Shown piece after piece: positions 1-9,075 of a stretch of DNA of 64,000 nt. Position 1 is the first letter of the stretch; the number at the start of each line of letters is the position of its first letter. The translations under genes were made by a program, and so were the position numbers. Source of the stretch: CAVVFX01 sp963777595. GTDB lineage: Bacteria; Acidobacteriota; Terriglobia; Bryobacterales; Bryobacteraceae. A model generated the notes under the pieces. It searched no databases. It was not told the origin of the DNA and saw only the letters and a program-made list of their open reading frames with translations. The stretch is from contig CAVZRE010000063.1 of NCBI GenBank assembly GCA_963777595.1, positions 7,081 through 71,080 on the forward strand. The letters are read 5' to 3'.

Positions 1-2038
1 GAAGCGGACGCCGAAATCGAGGGTGAGCCGGCGGTTGACTTTCCAGGAATCCTGCGCGAACCATTCGAACTGGTTGTAGCGGGCGTGATTGACTTGCCGC
101 GTGCTATCTTCGCCGTAGGCCTGCACGCTGCCGAGCAGCAGATTGGAATAGCCGTAGCCGGTGTCGTAGGGGCTGGCGGTGTCGGAGCCGAAGTAATAAC
201 TGCCGTTGGTGTTGTAGAGGCTGTAGACGCTCACGTTGCGCGCCACGCGCTCGAAGTAGAAGCCGAACTTGACGCTATGCGGAGCCCTTGATCCAGGAAA
301 CATTGTCGGTGATGGTTGTCCACCTGGTCGGTGCCGTCAAAGGGGAAGCGGGCGTCGAAGGTGAAGGCCGGGGGATTGGTGATGCCCTGCCCGGCCGATT
401 GCGGATTCAGGGTGGTGAAGCGGATGTTGGGGAGCAGATTGGTCATCAGGCCGGACTCGTTGCCGCTGTAGATTTTGGGCAGAGTGACGGCGCTGGCCGT
501 CAGGCCCTTTGAGCGCGGTGACTTGGTTGGCCGCGAGTTGCGTCTGGCTTTCGACGGAGACGGATCTGGTGGGCGCGATTGAGTCCGGCGGTGAATTCGT
601 TGATCAGGTTCGGGCGGAAGGTGTGGATGACGGTGAGGACCGCGCCGGCGGATTGGATGCCGTAATCGGTGGGCAGCTGGCCCCAGCCGCCGGTGCTGTT
701 GAGCGTGGCGCCGATGCCGCGATCGGCCTGGTAGTCGTTGATCAGGCGCACGAAGGCCTGGGTGCTCGGCGAGACGTTGTAGTCGAGGCGGAGGATGCGG
801 TCTTCATGCGGGTCGTGACGGCTGAACTGGTAGATGGCGTTGTACTGGTGCTGGCCGGTGGGGTCCGTGGTGAAGGGCAGCGGGAAGAGGTTCATCATGG
901 CGTAGCCGGCAGGGGAGATCTGGCTGGCGGGAATGATGTTGCCGGGATAAGGCGTTACCGGTGGTGGGATCCTTGATGGGAATCAGCTTCAGCGTGGTCG
1001 TGGTCGGTTTGCGAGAAGTTGCCCTGGCGCTCCAGCGCGGTCGGCATGGTGAACTTGTTCAACGTGCCCGGGCGTGAGGAATGAGAGATAGTCTTCGGAA
1101 AAGAAGAAGAATAGCTTGGTGCGGCTCTTATTGAAGTTGGTGCCGGGGATGAGGAGGGGACCGCCGAAGGTTCCGCCTTCGTTGCTGTAGCGATAGAGGG
1201 GCCGTTGCAGACTGGCTGCGTTGTTGAAGAACTCGTTGGCGTTGAGGGATTCGTGGCGGTAGAAATAGAACGCGCTGCCGTGAAACTGGTTGGTGCCGTT
1301 CTTGACGGTGACAACCAACTGGCCGCCGCCGCGCGAGCCGTATTCGGCGGAGTAGTTCGAGACCATGACCTTCACTTCGCCGATGGCGTCGACGCTGGGC
1401 GCGAGATAGCCGTTGTTGGCCGGGGAGCCGCTATCCTGGCTGCCGACGCCGTCGAAGGTGATGAACACCTGACCGGTCTGTCCGCCGTTGACGGTGGGCA
1501 TGCCGGAGTTCCAGCCGGGGACGTCATGATTATTCAGATCGACAACGCCGGGCAGCGTTTCGAGGACGCCGAGCCAATCGCGGCCGCGGACGGGAGTGTT
1601 CGCGATCTGGGTGCTATTGACGAGGATGGAGCGGTCGGAACTATCGGTGGCGACGTGGGCGGAGTTCGGCCTCGACGCTGATGGTGGTGGTGACGTCGCC
1701 GACGCGCGAGCCGGATATCGTGGAGGGCAACTTTTTCATCGGCGCTGACACTGATGTGGCGCTGCACGTAGGCTTTGAAGCCGGGGTGGATGACGTGGAG
1801 GGTGTAGTCGCCCGGAACGAGGTCGATGAAGATAAAGCTGCCGCTCGATTCGGTGGTCAAGGTGCGGACCTGCCTGGTGAGGTCGTTGGTGAGTTCGACT
1901 CTGGCGCCGGCAGATCACGTTGTCGCCAGAATCGGCTACAGTTCCCGTAATTTGGCCAGTCACGCTCTGCGCCCAAGTGGGCGTGGAGAGTAGGGACAAA
2001 GTGGACCACAGTATCGCGACGGTGCGAATGCTTCTCAT
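1..2038 (-). pseudogene. TonB-dependent receptor, Oar-like, frame-interrupted and cut by window edge
   Basis: Outer-membrane TonB-dependent receptor of the acidobacterial Oar/carboxypeptidase-regulatory type. The start at 2038 gives a Sec signal (MRSIRTVAILWSTL...WAQS) followed by the usual SVTGQITGTVADSG opening. Later pieces in other frames show the carboxypeptidase-regulatory fold (SGSFIFIDLVPGDYTLHV), the plug (GQTGQVFITFDGVGSQDS, YSAEYGSRGGGQLVVTVKNGTN) and the barrel (NKSRTKLFFFFSEDY, YNVSPSTQAFVRLIN). At least five frames are needed between 2038 and 231. Three breaks were resolved, near 1695, 1648 and 1068, and each is one extra base. The C-terminus lies beyond position 1. The substrate is unknown; the family imports large or complexed nutrients. 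The gene is probably functional in the organism, and the breaks look like sequence errors. Confidence 0.85.
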
Positions 2039-2118
2039 AGATGGCTCCCGGTTGGATCAGGAATGCATAAAGGCACGACCCCACGCGCCAGTTCATTGCA
2101 ATGTCCTGATGGGAAGCC

Positions 2119-2147
2119 AGCATATAACGTGTGTATGTGGAAGTCAA
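2119..2147 (-). promoter_or_regulatory. Promoter of the TonB receptor gene
   Basis: On the minus strand TTGACT (2147-2142) is followed by a 17-base spacer and TATGCT (2124-2119). This fits a sigma-70-type promoter about 80 bases ahead of the receptor start at 2038. A tandem repeat abuts its -35 side. This is a pattern match only. Confidence 0.5.
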
Positions 2148-2149
2148 AT

Positions 2150-2176
2150 TGATCTAACTGGCATGATCTAACTGGC
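2150..2176. repeat. Tandem 13-base direct repeat next to the -35 box
   Basis: TGATCTAACTGGC occurs at 2150-2162 and again at 2164-2176, a 14-base period. It ends three bases upstream of the -35 box of the minus-strand TonB receptor promoter, where activators commonly bind. A related TGATCTGAC lies near 2293. Confidence 0.55.
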
Positions 2177-2327
2177 TTGCGTGGGGCGGTGGGACGGGGT
2201 GTCTCGAGGGCGATTGTCTATAGGAGCTAACTTAGGGTGCGCAGACTTTCCGTCCGGGAATTAGGAGAGAGGAAGCAGGCGGAACGACTATTGATCTGAC
2301 ACGACACCATCAGCCTTAGTTTCATGA

Positions 2328-2912
2328 TTACTTCAAATGCGCGGCGAAGAACGCTTCGGCGCGTCTGAAAGTATCTTCCGTTGCCGTGTGATTGGCCGGC
2401 ACCAATTGGTGGCTCTTGCCGGGATCGTCGTAGTTGTGTCCAGCGCCCGGATAGACATGAACTTCCAGCGGACTCTCCGCGGCCTTGGCGCGCTCCGCGA
2501 AGTGCTCGCATATCTTCGGATTGACCTCTTCATCGTTGGCGGCCAGCAGCATCAGAATCGGAGCGTAAGAATGGTACTTGCCTTTGATCGCGTCCATGCT
2601 GCACCCGGGATATTCTGCAACAGCAGCGCGAAATCCAGGATCCATGCGCCCAGGCGCTTGATCGCTCATCGTACTCAGCACGGTCATGGCACCGTTCGAC
2701 CAACCTTGGACGCCGATGCGATCGCCGACCACGCCCTTCTGCGCCCGCAGATAGCGCAAAGCTGCATACGCGTCGAGGGGACGGACCTTCTGTTCACTCA
2801 GTTCCGGCGGACGGTCTTTGTAACTGCCCGCGGGAAATCCCTGGGGATAGTGGCGCGGACCGAAGCTATCGACGAGTAGTGTGTAATAGCCGCGCTCCGC
2901 CCAAAAGCGTAC
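2328..2912 (-). pseudogene. Dienelactone-hydrolase-like alpha/beta hydrolase, 5' end missing
   Basis: The reading frame shows the second half of a dienelactone hydrolase family enzyme: an ERGYYTLLVDSFGPR strand, the nucleophile elbow GWSNG (about 2695), an aspartate in LAANDEEV (about 2536) and a histidine in GAGHNYDD (about 2445), which together make the Ser-Asp-His triad. The open frame continues upstream to a TAG at 3021-3023 but has no ATG, GTG or TTG before the conserved part. An HGCGG-like oxyanion-hole strand is not visible in any frame upstream. The N-terminal third is therefore lost or scrambled. The position of the first base is my estimate of where recognisable homology begins. It may be a true remnant, because unlike its neighbours no single-base fix restores a start. 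Confidence 0.7.
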
Positions 2913-3127
2913 TGGACAAAGACAGCGGTCTCGCGGCCGGATTACGACCTGCTCTGTTTGGATTATCTGCTGATGGCTGCCGAACGCGGGAATCCTGCCG
3001 CGCGAACGGCAGAGTTCCCCCTATTTTCGGCCTTTACACAACGCGATGTATCCATCGATCCAAACGGCCGAAGTTCAGAGAACTTCGTATTCAGACGGAT
3101 GCCGGAAGGCAGCGTCGAGAGCTCTGT

Positions 3128-4444
3128 TTAAGCGACCGGCGTTGTCACAATCGATGTCAAAACCATAAAGTAAGCCTTGTAGGAAGCGCCTCCCCCTGAA
3201 AGAAGCGGGTTCGCCGCCGGCGACGGAGGCCAATTCACCCTGATGTCCGGAGTCAGATCGGGATCGGTGTATTCCGATTGCGTCACGAAGTTCTGATCGG
3301 CCAGGTTTTTCACCTGGTCCAGGTAAACATTGTAAGTTTGCGAGGCGATCAACCGGTCGGCGAAGAACTGGTTGGTTATCACATTCGCAATACCCAGTGT
3401 CAGATCGTTGATCGAGACCCCTGCTATCTTTTGGTTGGTGATATCACCGACTGTCCCGCCAGTGTCGGCTCCCGTGAGGCCTTGAGCGACGTCGGACACC
3501 TCGTTGGCCAGATCGTTGAGAGCCGAATGAATCGTGTCCCGGATTTTATTCGGATCGCCGCCTTTGTGCTGCCAAAGTGAGAGATAGATGTAAACACCAT
3601 TGCCTCCGGGCACGGCTTTTCCGACGGGCACGTTCTGGAGTTTGATCTCGCCCTTCTTAATGTCGGCGATCTGGGTAAGTGTGGTTACGGGTGCGCCAAG
3701 ACTGCCATCGATTGTCGTGCTGACGCCGTACGGAATGAGGGAGACGACCGCATACAACGCGTCGGTATCGTCGGGCCAGTTTGCCAGTGTGCCGAAGCAC
3801 TTGACCGCCTGAAGGCCGACGTTCACCTCGTAGAAGGTGTCGGCCGCAACTGGCGTTTTCCCGGTTGCGTCCTGCACATGTAGCTTCCCGAAGGTGGTGT
3901 TCTGGATGAACGATCCGTCCGGGTTATGGTTGAGGAAACCAACCAGCGGACCCATGCGCCCGAGAGCGCCGTTGCGCTGCCGGTACGCGGCATCGATTGC
4001 AGGTAAATCCGTCACGGGGGTATAGGGCAGGCAGTAGCTGAAACTGCCCTGTGGGTCATGCGTGCCACCGGCGGGACAGTTGCCCTTAAATGGGCCGTAG
4101 AACAGTGTCAGGCATTTGCGGCAGGAATTCCAAGCTACTTGCAAGTTCGTAGACGGAGCGAGGTCATGCCGCAGGGCGTAGGCAAAGCTATTGGCCTCGG
4201 AATGTTGCCCACCCGCGGGACAGACTCCCCTCGTCGGAAAGCCGGCAAAGTGCATCCCCTGGCACTTCGGACATGATGCCCATCCGGACTGAATGTTGCC
4301 GTTCGCGGGAATGGCGTAATCCAGAATGTAGCGGAAGCTATTCGTGTGATCGTGTTCGCCGCCCACGGGACACTTACCCCCCAGCGGACCGTAGAAAAGT
4401 CCTTGGCATTTCGTGCAGGACGCCCAGTCGTTTTGTGTGCTCAT
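3128..4444 (-). CDS. Protein with three W-C-C-C-H repeats and an unassigned C-terminal domain
   Basis: 438 aa with no signal peptide or membrane helix. AAGGAG sits about five bases before the ATG. The N-terminus holds three repeats at a spacing of 48-50 residues, pattern W-x2-C-x2-C-x(11-13)-C-x5-H: W7/C10/C13/C25/H31, W55/C58/C61/C75/H81 and W105/C108/C111/C123/H129. Each has the local text KCQGLFYG...CPxGGxH and ends in an SFxYxL segment. Four ligands per repeat suggest three small zinc or iron sites, which is an inference. Residues 145-200 weakly resemble an LGFP-type repeat (AIDAAYRQRNGALGRMGPL). The rest (200-438) is unrecognised. I know this W-C-C-C-H text as a recurrent motif in bacterial hypothetical proteins but cannot name a function. 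Confidence 0.75.
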   Translation of the reverse strand: MSTQNDWASCTKCQGLFYGPLGGKCPVGGEHDHTNSFRYILDYAIPANGNIQSGWASCPKCQGMHFAGFPTRGVCPAGGQHSEANSFAYALRHDLAPSTNLQVAWNSCRKCLTLFYGPFKGNCPAGGTHDPQGSFSYCLPYTPVTDLPAIDAAYRQRNGALGRMGPLVGFLNHNPDGSFIQNTTFGKLHVQDATGKTPVAADTFYEVNVGLQAVKCFGTLANWPDDTDALYAVVSLIPYGVSTTIDGSLGAPVTTLTQIADIKKGEIKLQNVPVGKAVPGGNGVYIYLSLWQHKGGDPNKIRDTIHSALNDLANEVSDVAQGLTGADTGGTVGDITNQKIAGVSINDLTLGIANVITNQFFADRLIASQTYNVYLDQVKNLADQNFVTQSEYTDPDLTPDIRVNWPPSPAANPLLSGGGASYKAYFMVLTSIVTTPVA

Positions 4445-4833
4445 ATTTCTCCTTATTCCTTGCAGGTGTGATGGTTGTTATTAATGGCTCAAGAAAGCTA
4501 GTTTCTTCTAACATCCTGAGCTGTGAGGCGAAGCCGCAGGCGGATTTCGCAGAGAAACTTACGCAAACCGCGAACTTCGAAGTCACCGTGGCTCCGTTGG
4601 CTCCCCAAGGCGGGGAGACCGATCGAACGTTCGCGAGGAAGGGCTGCTCGTGGGGAACTGTTGCGTTGATTCTCTTCGGCCTGTATTGTTGTCGAAGCCA
4701 TCGCCACGACGAGGACTACGGCTGTGACCACCTAATGTTTGGGAACGCCATTTTTCTGTCTCCGATTTCGCATTTCAACCTAATAAACGCGGCCACTTCG
4801 TCAAACCGGACACCCGTACGTTAAAATATCTCG
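4445..4833. other. Intergenic region between divergent genes
   Basis: It separates the minus-strand zinc-repeat protein from the plus-strand sigma factor. A minus-strand GTG frame at 4498-4731 would encode 77 aa beginning with a signal-like MVTAVVLVVAMASTTIQA, but it has no ribosome binding site. Another minus frame over the same bases is also open and protein-like. Neither is convincing. A TAAAAT close to the sigma factor start (4820-4825) is a possible -10 box. I see nothing else. Confidence 0.4.
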
Positions 4834-5364
4834 ATGAGCGTAACGCGGCCGCCGGCGGGGACGGACGTCGATGGTCTCTTCTCGCGTCTGTACGAGGAGC
4901 TTCGCACCCTGGCTCATTTTCGGTTGAGCAGGAGCGAAGCAATCACGATGCTCGATACCACTGCACTGGTCCACGAGTCCTACGTCCGCTTCGTCAAGGC
5001 CGGCCGCGTCGCAGATCTCGACCCATCCCAATTCCTGGCCTATGCATCGCACGCCATGCGATCCGTAGTAGTCGATCTGGTGCGTCGCCGCCGGGCCGAG
5101 CGCCGCGGCGGGGGTGAGATCCATATCGAATTGAGCCGGATCGACGTCGGGCAATCCAATCCGGGAGAGGATGACATTCTCCGGGTGAACGAGGCACTCG
5201 ATGAGTTAGCGAAGGTCGACCCCCGCCTCACCCAGGTTGTCGAGATGCGCTACTTCGCCGGCTTGGAAGAACGAGAGATCGCCGCTGCGCTCGCGGTAAC
5301 GGAACGCACCGTCAGACGAGATTGGAAGAAGGCGCGGATGCTGTTGTCGGTGGCGCTTCAGTAG
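4834..5364 (+). CDS. ECF sigma factor (TIGR02999-type)
   Basis: 176 aa RNA polymerase sigma factor of the extracytoplasmic-function class common in Acidobacteria and Planctomycetes. Region 2 is visible at about residues 10-95 (LFSRLYEELRTLAHFRL, TALVHESYVRF, FLAYASHAMRSVVVDLVR). Region 4 is at about 125-173 (VDPRLTQVVEMRYFAGL, then the helix-turn-helix EEREIAAALAVTERTVRRD). Length is normal for the family (about 180-200). The stop is three bases before the kinase start, so the two are co-translated. Such sigma/kinase pairs are thought to let the kinase control the sigma factor. The target regulon cannot be read from the sequence. Confidence 0.93.
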   Translation: MSVTRPPAGTDVDGLFSRLYEELRTLAHFRLSRSEAITMLDTTALVHESYVRFVKAGRVADLDPSQFLAYASHAMRSVVVDLVRRRRAERRGGGEIHIELSRIDVGQSNPGEDDILRVNEALDELAKVDPRLTQVVEMRYFAGLEEREIAAALAVTERTVRRDWKKARMLLSVALQ

Positions 5365-5367
5365 CTC

Positions 5368-8064
5368 ATGAAACTGACTGCGGAGCAGTTGGCAGCCTTG
5401 TCGGAATGCCTCGATGCCGGTATGGACCTCCCGCGCAGCGACCAACGGGCTTGGGTTGACAGCCTGCGCGAGCTCGATCCAAAGCTCAAGCCTGCCTTGC
5501 TGCAGATGCTGGAGCGCGGTTCCGATTTCGATGAACAGGGCGACTGCGACGATTTCATCGAGACTCTGCCGAAGTTCGCTTCTTCCGCGCCGGTAGAAGA
5601 TCAACTGATCGGCCCCTACCGCCGCATCCGCGAACTGGGCCGCGGCGGCATGGGCGCGGTATGGCTGGCCGAGCGAGCGGATGGAGAGTTGACGCGTCAA
5701 GTCGCGATTAAGCTGCCGCACGCCATTCATAGCGCCCGTTTCCTGGAGCGCTTTCGTCGCGAACGCGATATTCTCGCTACTCTCACCCATCCCAACATCG
5801 CCCAAATCTACGACGCCGGTGTGACCCACGGCGACGGCTCCCCCTATTTGGTCATGGAATATGTGGACGGAATTCCCATCGACGCCTTCTCGGGAGGGAT
5901 CGGGATTCGGGCACGGCTCGGCTTGTTTCTACCGGTCTGCGAGGCCGTATGGTATGCCCACGAACACCTGGTGATTCACCGCGATCTGAAACCATCGAAC
6001 ATCCTGGTGAATCGCGCCGGCCAACCTAAATTGCTGGACTTTGGAATCGCCAAACTGCTCGATGAGACGGGCGACGCGACCCATACCTCCGAGCGGCTGA
6101 TGACGCCCGGCTATGCCAGTCCGGAGCAGATTCAAGGAGGCGTGCAAACCACCAGGACGGATGTCTACTCGCTGGGCGCCGTTCTCTACAAAATGCTCAC
6201 AGGCCGCTCGCCTCACCTCTCGGACACGGGCGTGTCGCAAGCCATGGAGATCGCGACGGGCAAGGCCGCAATTCCCGAAGCCAGCCGCTTGAACCCCGAG
6301 GTTCCGCGGGATCTCGATTACATTCTGCGCAAAGCCCTGCGGCGCGAACCGGAAGAACGCTACGCATCGGCGGAAGCGCTGGCCGTGGATATCCGCGCGT
6401 TTCTCGATTCGCAGCCTGTGGCCGCGCGGAGCGGCGATGTCTGGTACCGGGCTCGCAAGATGCTGCGACTCTATTGGTTACCGGTAGCCGCGGCCGCAGC
6501 CATCATCGCCAGCCTTGCGACGGGCCTTTACGTGGCGAATCGTCAACGCGCGATCGCCCAGCAGCGATTCTCCGAAGTCCGCCAGCTGGCGCACACTTTT
6601 GTGTTCGATGTCTATGATGACGTTGCCAGGCTGCAGGGGTCCACGAAGACGCGCGAAATGATGGTGCGCACCGGCCTGCAATATCTGGCCCGCCTCGGCG
6701 AGAGTGCCGGCGACGATCTGAGCCTGCAGAAAGAAATTGCCGACGCGTATGTCAAGATCGGACTGGCGCAAGGCTCGCCGACCGACCCGAGTTTGGGCCA
6801 CACCTCGGACGCGGTGGCAAGCTTCGAAAAGGCGCTCGAAATCTATCGCCGGATTGCCGCCCGAGATCCTGCCTACCTTCCGGTTCTCGCGACACACTAT
6901 TCCAACTACGGCAACTTGTTGCGGCTGAGCGATCAACTCAAACAGGCTCGTGTGTTCTCCCATTCGGCGATCGAAACGTTTGACCGCTTGCGGGCGACTC
7001 AGCCGTTTGACAAGGATACTGAAGCGGCCTACGCCAAGGCCTGGTGCATCGAAGGCGACATTGACGAACGAGTGGGCGACTTTGGTCCCGCCTGGACGGA
7101 GTTTTCCCGCTGCAGCGAACTGGCCAAAGCTCATGCGGCCCGATATCCGGAAACCACGAATACTTATCTAGCCAATCAGGCAGCCGAGCGCAAGGCGACT
7201 GCGGCGCAAGCGCTGGGTAACTTATCGGGCGCTCTGCAGGCGCTCGACGAGGACGAAGCCGCACTGCGCGGCCTGCTCGCTCAAGAGCCGCGAAATCCCC
7301 GCTTTCGCCGTGCCGAGGCCATGCTGTATCAGTTCCGCTCCATCGTTTATTTCGACGACCGGAAGCCTAACCTCGCCGATCCCTCCCGTGCGCTCGAAAA
7401 CGCCAGGATGTATCTAAGGGCAACTGAGGAGATGGTCAGCCGCGATGCCAGTGATCGCCCTTCGCAAAGGAGTCATGCCATTGCAATGTACCGCGTTTCG
7501 CTCTCGCTCAGGCAGTTTGAGCCCGAAGCCGCCGTTAAGATAGCCGGGGACTCCCTTCGAGTCTTCGACAAGCTCATCGCAGCCGGGAAAAGCGATTCTT
7601 TGACTCGAGGGAACAGGCTAGCGTCTCTGGCGCGTCTGGCGGGGGCGCAAATCGCTGCCGGCCATTTCGTAGACGCCCGCAAATCAGCCGAGGCCGCTCT
7701 TGCCTACGCGCGTACGCTAGCTGCCGGACAGGATCATCATGGCGTTGACGATGTAATCATGGCCCTGGTGATCGCTGGAAATGCGAATGCCGGGGCCAGA
7801 GCATTCGATCGTGCAGAAAGCTTATTTCGCGAGGCCTGCGAAAAAGCACAAATCCTCGTTAAGCCTGACGACCTGATGAGCGTCATCCCCTTGGCTAATT
7901 CAGAGAAGGCACTTGGGGATTTTTACTGCTCTCGGCGTCGCACTGCGGACGCCCGGGCCTGCTACCAGGAAGCGCAAACTCTCTGGCGAAACTCTGTTGG
8001 GCCCAGTGAATATGTCGTGCGCATGCGGGCCGACACAGAAAAATCGCTCTCCAGTCTGCGCTAG
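5368..8064 (+). CDS. Membrane Ser/Thr protein kinase with TPR-like extracytoplasmic domain
   Basis: 898 aa Hanks-type kinase. After a helical N-terminal region of about 80 residues come the glycine loop GRGGMG (91-96), catalytic lysine Lys115 in VAIKLP, HRDLKPSN with His204-Arg205-Asp206, DFG at 224-226, and the GYASPEQIQGG substrate loop. One membrane helix lies at about 369-391 (WLPVAAAAAIIASLATGLYVA). The remaining 500 residues are all-helical and TPR-like, beginning with the family's QLAHTFVFDVYDDVARLQGS. The kinase domain is predicted to be cytoplasmic and the sensor outside. It follows the ECF sigma factor in one operon, so the likely role is signal-dependent control of that factor. The frame is intact. 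Confidence 0.94.
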   Translation: MKLTAEQLAALSECLDAGMDLPRSDQRAWVDSLRELDPKLKPALLQMLERGSDFDEQGDCDDFIETLPKFASSAPVEDQLIGPYRRIRELGRGGMGAVWLAERADGELTRQVAIKLPHAIHSARFLERFRRERDILATLTHPNIAQIYDAGVTHGDGSPYLVMEYVDGIPIDAFSGGIGIRARLGLFLPVCEAVWYAHEHLVIHRDLKPSNILVNRAGQPKLLDFGIAKLLDETGDATHTSERLMTPGYASPEQIQGGVQTTRTDVYSLGAVLYKMLTGRSPHLSDTGVSQAMEIATGKAAIPEASRLNPEVPRDLDYILRKALRREPEERYASAEALAVDIRAFLDSQPVAARSGDVWYRARKMLRLYWLPVAAAAAIIASLATGLYVANRQRAIAQQRFSEVRQLAHTFVFDVYDDVARLQGSTKTREMMVRTGLQYLARLGESAGDDLSLQKEIADAYVKIGLAQGSPTDPSLGHTSDAVASFEKALEIYRRIAARDPAYLPVLATHYSNYGNLLRLSDQLKQARVFSHSAIETFDRLRATQPFDKDTEAAYAKAWCIEGDIDERVGDFGPAWTEFSRCSELAKAHAARYPETTNTYLANQAAERKATAAQALGNLSGALQALDEDEAALRGLLAQEPRNPRFRRAEAMLYQFRSIVYFDDRKPNLADPSRALENARMYLRATEEMVSRDASDRPSQRSHAIAMYRVSLSLRQFEPEAAVKIAGDSLRVFDKLIAAGKSDSLTRGNRLASLARLAGAQIAAGHFVDARKSAEAALAYARTLAAGQDHHGVDDVIMALVIAGNANAGARAFDRAESLFREACEKAQILVKPDDLMSVIPLANSEKALGDFYCSRRRTADARACYQEAQTLWRNSVGPSEYVVRMRADTEKSLSSLR

Positions 8065-8691
8065 GCATACCGCCTTTGGACCGGCCATCCAACTAGGCAA
8101 GCGAACCAACCCTTCCGAGTTTGATGATCTTTTGTGCACTGCTCGGCCACGTCGTACGCTGAAGCGGTTGGCGCCGACACGACTTGAAGAAATCGACGGA
8201 GCGGCGCCGGCATGCTTTAGTCCGTACCCGACAGGTTTCAATTGTCATCGGTGGGCCGCCGACAAAGGTGCAGATGTAGCGAATGCCCAGTGCGAAATGA
8301 GCGCTTCGAAACGGTGAGGTTTGGGGTGAGGGGATTACGCCCAAGACGATCTGGCATATTGAAAGGCAGCGGCAGATCGCGCAGGCATTCAAGAGTTCGC
8401 ACCGGGGCATAATCTTCGTCGCAGCTGCGCCCGTTGATGTCACCAAGCAGGATGTAACTGGAGCAAATCCAATTTCTTCTGGGCCAGGCGTCGATCCAAA
8501 CGTCCGAAAGGTATCTTGGCTGCAAACAGAAATTGCAAAACGCTGTCAACGACGCCATCGGCTTGGGCGAGTCCTAACGGTTTCTGTACCACAACGCGAC
8601 ATCAGACCAAGTGAAGTTTAGGTGGTGCGAAGGGGATTTAGGGCCAGGAATCGGATGAGTTGCAGGGACGCCATTTTCCGAGTGGCTAAAA

Positions 8692-8829
8692 TTAACCGGT
8701 CCAAATCTGCTTGGCGCCAGGTTTCAGCGCAAGCGCTTCATCATCAAGCAGTTTGGGCACACGGCCCTCAAACTTGAGATCCGCTTTCTTGTTCGGCTCA
8801 AAATCTTGCCTGTGGCGGCTACGGAACAC
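8692..8829 (-). pseudogene. 45-codon coding fragment, unknown family
   Basis: A minus-strand frame from GTG (8829) to TAA (8692). It ends in LKFEGRVPKLLDDEALALKP followed by GAKQIWTG. Amino-acid make-up and codon choice look like a real C-terminus. An in-frame TAG lies just upstream of the GTG and there is no ribosome binding site. It is either a very small gene or the tail of a lost one. I do not recognise the family. Confidence 0.35.
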
Positions 8830-8865
8830 GCTCTAGTCCAGCAGCCTGTGGCAGAAGTCCAACGC

Positions 8866-8878
8866 AGGCCAAAGGCCT
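8866..8878. repeat. REP-like hairpin AGGCC-AAA-GGCCT, copy 1
   Basis: A perfect five-base stem with a three-base loop. With flanks it reads GCAGGCCAAAGGCCTA, differing by one base from a second intergenic copy at 47455-47470. This suggests a short dispersed palindromic element. Confidence 0.5.
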
Positions 8879-9075
8879 ACTCTACGAGGCTTGCAAGCCA
8901 TTGATTCTTCCTTTGTGGATTGGGCGTTTTCGCCTGCTCCTGCAAATTTAGCCGAATGGTTACCCGATTGTTGCGGTCGGAATCACAAATATTTACTGCA
9001 ATTTAGGCGTTGCGTTCAACCGGGCAACGTATAACAATGGGAAACGCTGTAAGTCCGCGAAGGAAGGAATCTATT

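Larger units (their letters stand above)
8065..9075. other. Long intergenic region with coding debris
   Basis: About 1 kb without a convincing gene. It holds a 45-codon minus-strand fragment (8692-8829) and a small hairpin repeat (8866-8878), described separately. It also has two overlapping minus-strand frames at 8093-8558 that read like protein in short stretches but lack start signals. Upstream of the next gene an inverted repeat CGTTGC/GCAACG (9008-9013 and 9024-9029) abuts TATAAC (9030-9035), a possible -10 box with a poor -35. Confidence 0.45.

Noticed and set aside
2337..2879. 180-codon open frame on the plus strand
   Set aside because: It is antisense to the hydrolase triad region; the minus strand carries the recognisable family.
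4374..4731. Short minus-strand secreted peptide gene
   Set aside because: It has no ribosome binding site, two competing frames and no recognisable family, so it is kept only as a note in the intergenic entry.
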